Part shown: positions 62,862 to 64,000 of the stretch, in pieces
How the letters are laid out: the number at the start of each line of letters is the position of its first letter
Numbering within the stretch: position 1 is the first letter of the stretch
DNA from: Butyrivibrio sp. CB08
Lineage (GTDB): Bacteria; Bacillota; Clostridia; Lachnospirales; Lachnospiraceae
Assembly (NCBI RefSeq): GCF_003625485.1
Contig: NZ_RAIR01000001.1
Span: forward strand, 372,001 to 436,000
Direction: 5' to 3'
DNA: 64,000 bases
Position numbers and translations under genes: made by a program
Notes under the pieces: model-generated
What the model was told of the DNA's origin: nothing
What the model saw: the letters and a program-made list of their open reading frames with translations, nothing else
Databases searched by the model: none

Positions 62862-63554
62862 ATGAAGGTATTAGTAATAGGAGCTGACAAGGGGCTTGGA
62901 GCACTGCTTCCGGGAGTTCTTAAGGAAGGCGGCCACGATGTGGCAGCAGGCTACTACAACCTTGAAGGCTATAGTGGGGATACAGACGACGATATATTAA
63001 GACTGCAGATGGATGTCACTGACGAAACTCAGCTTCTTAAGGCAGCAGACAGGCTAAAGGAGAAGTACGGCGAACTGGATGCGGTTATTGATGTAGCAGG
63101 GATTCTTTTAAATGATGACAGGGAAAAGAATCTATTGGAGCAGCCACTTGAGTCCATAAGGGCTCATATGGATGTTAATGCCCTGGGACTTTTGCTGGCT
63201 TTCAGGTCACTTCTTCCTGTTATGGCAAAGGGCAGCAGGTTCTTTGCTGTTACCTCTGAGGGAGGAAGCTTTACTTTGGCAGGAACTCTTTTCCCGGCGT
63301 ACAGCGTATCAAAGACTGCAGCCAACAAATTTGTGCAGGTTCTAAGACTTACTCTGGCAGAGCAGGGCAATACTGACGTTGATCTCATAGCAGTTCACCC
63401 TGGAAGAATGAACACTGAGATGGGCAGGACCACAGCCAATATGGAGCCAATTGATTCAGCATATGGATTCAGGGATCTGGTTGAGGGTAAGACCAAAGTG
63501 GATTCTTCTAAGAACTGGTTCATAGACTATAAGGGAAATCCAATGCCAGTTTGA
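62862..63554 (+). CDS. Short-chain dehydrogenase/reductase
   Basis: A 230-residue classical SDR. The cofactor loop is IGADKGLG (Gly7, Gly11, Gly13), the NAG-like motif is DVAGIL near 76, and the catalytic set is Ser132, Tyr147 and Lys151 (YSVSK). GRMNTEMG near 180 is the substrate lid region. It uses NAD(P)H for a sugar or alcohol substrate. It is the fifth gene of the operon, 18 bases after the isomerase-like gene, with a GGAAGAGGAA ribosome site. It ends 25 bases before the VOC gene. Confidence 0.88.
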   Translation: MKVLVIGADKGLGALLPGVLKEGGHDVAAGYYNLEGYSGDTDDDILRLQMDVTDETQLLKAADRLKEKYGELDAVIDVAGILLNDDREKNLLEQPLESIRAHMDVNALGLLLAFRSLLPVMAKGSRFFAVTSEGGSFTLAGTLFPAYSVSKTAANKFVQVLRLTLAEQGNTDVDLIAVHPGRMNTEMGRTTANMEPIDSAYGFRDLVEGKTKVDSSKNWFIDYKGNPMPV

Positions 63555-63579
63555 GGCTTGGAACAAGGAGGAATTAAAG

Positions 63580-64000
63580 ATGGCAATAGGAACAAAGAGC
63601 GTTGTTCACATCGCTTTTGTTGTAAAGGATATAGAAAAAACAATTGATAACTGGTCAAAGCTTTTGGGGCTAACTGAGAGACCTGATATCTGGAATATTC
63701 CAGGACCTGACGTAGCACCCACACTTACAAATGGTAAGCCTGAGCTCTATCAGAACTGCAGGATCAGTGTTATTAAGCTTGATAATCTGGTACTTGAGAT
63801 CGTGCAGCCTGGAGATGAGCCAAGCCCATGGAAGACATATCTTGAAAAGCACGGAGAGGGCTTCCAGCACATGGCATTTCTTGTTCCTGACGAAGAGGAG
63901 GCAAGAGCTACCATCAAGGAAGTTACAGGAGCTGAAGCAGAGTATCACATCGGCTACTACCCTGGACAGAGCTACATGTTTTTTGATACCTTTGACGCCT
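63580..64000 (+). CDS. VOC (glyoxalase-fold) family protein, 3' end outside window
   Basis: The ATG at 63580 has AAGGAGG at 63565-63571 and the frame stays open to the window end, giving 140 visible residues. The fold is a vicinal-oxygen-chelate repeat: SVVHIAFVVKDIEKTIDNW, then LDNLVLEIVQPGD, and GFQHMAFLVPDEEEA. His10, Glu in VLEIVQ and His in FQHMAF match metal ligands of methylmalonyl-CoA epimerase-like and dioxygenase-like VOC proteins; the second half with the last glutamate is partly missing. As the sixth gene of the sugar operon it may handle a lactone or keto-sugar intermediate; this is inference. Confidence 0.83.
   Translation, partial: MAIGTKSVVHIAFVVKDIEKTIDNWSKLLGLTERPDIWNIPGPDVAPTLTNGKPELYQNCRISVIKLDNLVLEIVQPGDEPSPWKTYLEKHGEGFQHMAFLVPDEEEARATIKEVTGAEAEYHIGYYPGQSYMFFDTFDA

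Noticed and set aside
1..64000. CRISPR arrays, transposons, prophage, tRNA or rRNA genes
   Set aside because: No spaced direct repeats, transposase or integrase motifs, tRNA-like cloverleafs or rRNA-like sequence were seen on either strand.

Overview
The window looks like chromosome of a Lachnospiraceae bacterium, most like Butyrivibrio or Pseudobutyrivibrio. This is inferred from protein content (GlgC/GlgD pair, domain-permuted GH3 beta-glucosidase, YesM/YesN systems, lipoprotein-anchored ABC binding proteins, many c-di-GMP-type proteins), strong AAGGAGG ribosome binding sites and moderate GC. I see no rRNA, tRNA, CRISPR array, insertion sequence or prophage. No gene-free stretch exceeds 300 bases; the longest is the 281-base divergent region at 57300-57580.

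Layout. (1) 1-559: end of a SIMPL-domain protein. (2) 767-8711: a sugar-uptake operon: binding lipoprotein, two permeases, YesM-type kinase, YesN-type regulator, alpha/beta hydrolase, ADP-ribosylglycohydrolase-family enzyme; it ends at a strong terminator. (3) 8780-14263: DegV protein (minus), then TrmH-type RNA methyltransferase, acyltransferase-DUF6273 fusion and M3 oligopeptidase. (4) 14275-21606: a complete Opp-type peptide transporter with an enlarged binding protein and a very enlarged OppC-like permease, following the peptidase gene directly. (5) 21765-24578: a 937-residue iron-sulfur flavoprotein. (6) 24645-30098: mostly minus-strand genes: lipoprotein, two very small proteins, HAMP-less chemoreceptor, glgD and glgC. 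(7) 30197-39007: GT2 glycosyltransferase, then four signalling genes (EAL-HDOD; 7TM-GGDEF-EAL hybrid kinase; REC-REC; 7TM-GGDEF-EAL), in which the GGDEF and EAL catalytic motifs are altered. (8) 39125-41180: trpE-trpG without the other trp genes. (9) 41238-56438: PHP hydrolase, permuted GH3, GH94-like phosphorylase, then HD-GYP protein, giant beta-propeller hybrid kinase and a second HD-GYP protein. (10) 56439-64000: AraC regulator divergent from a second sugar ABC operon with MocA-type oxidoreductase, TIM-barrel isomerase, SDR and a VOC protein cut by the window edge.

How it fits together. The picture is of a plant-fibre-degrading gut or rumen anaerobe that imports oligosaccharides and peptides, breaks them down in the cytoplasm (GH3, phosphorylase, oligopeptidase, redox epimerisation of sugars) and stores glucose as glycogen. 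The most unusual part is the 31-56 kb block, where phosphorelay and cyclic-dinucleotide-type modules are mixed, several appear catalytically dead, and they flank beta-glucan utilisation genes. The two large hybrid kinases share an extra C-terminal module after the HPt domain, which suggests a common function.
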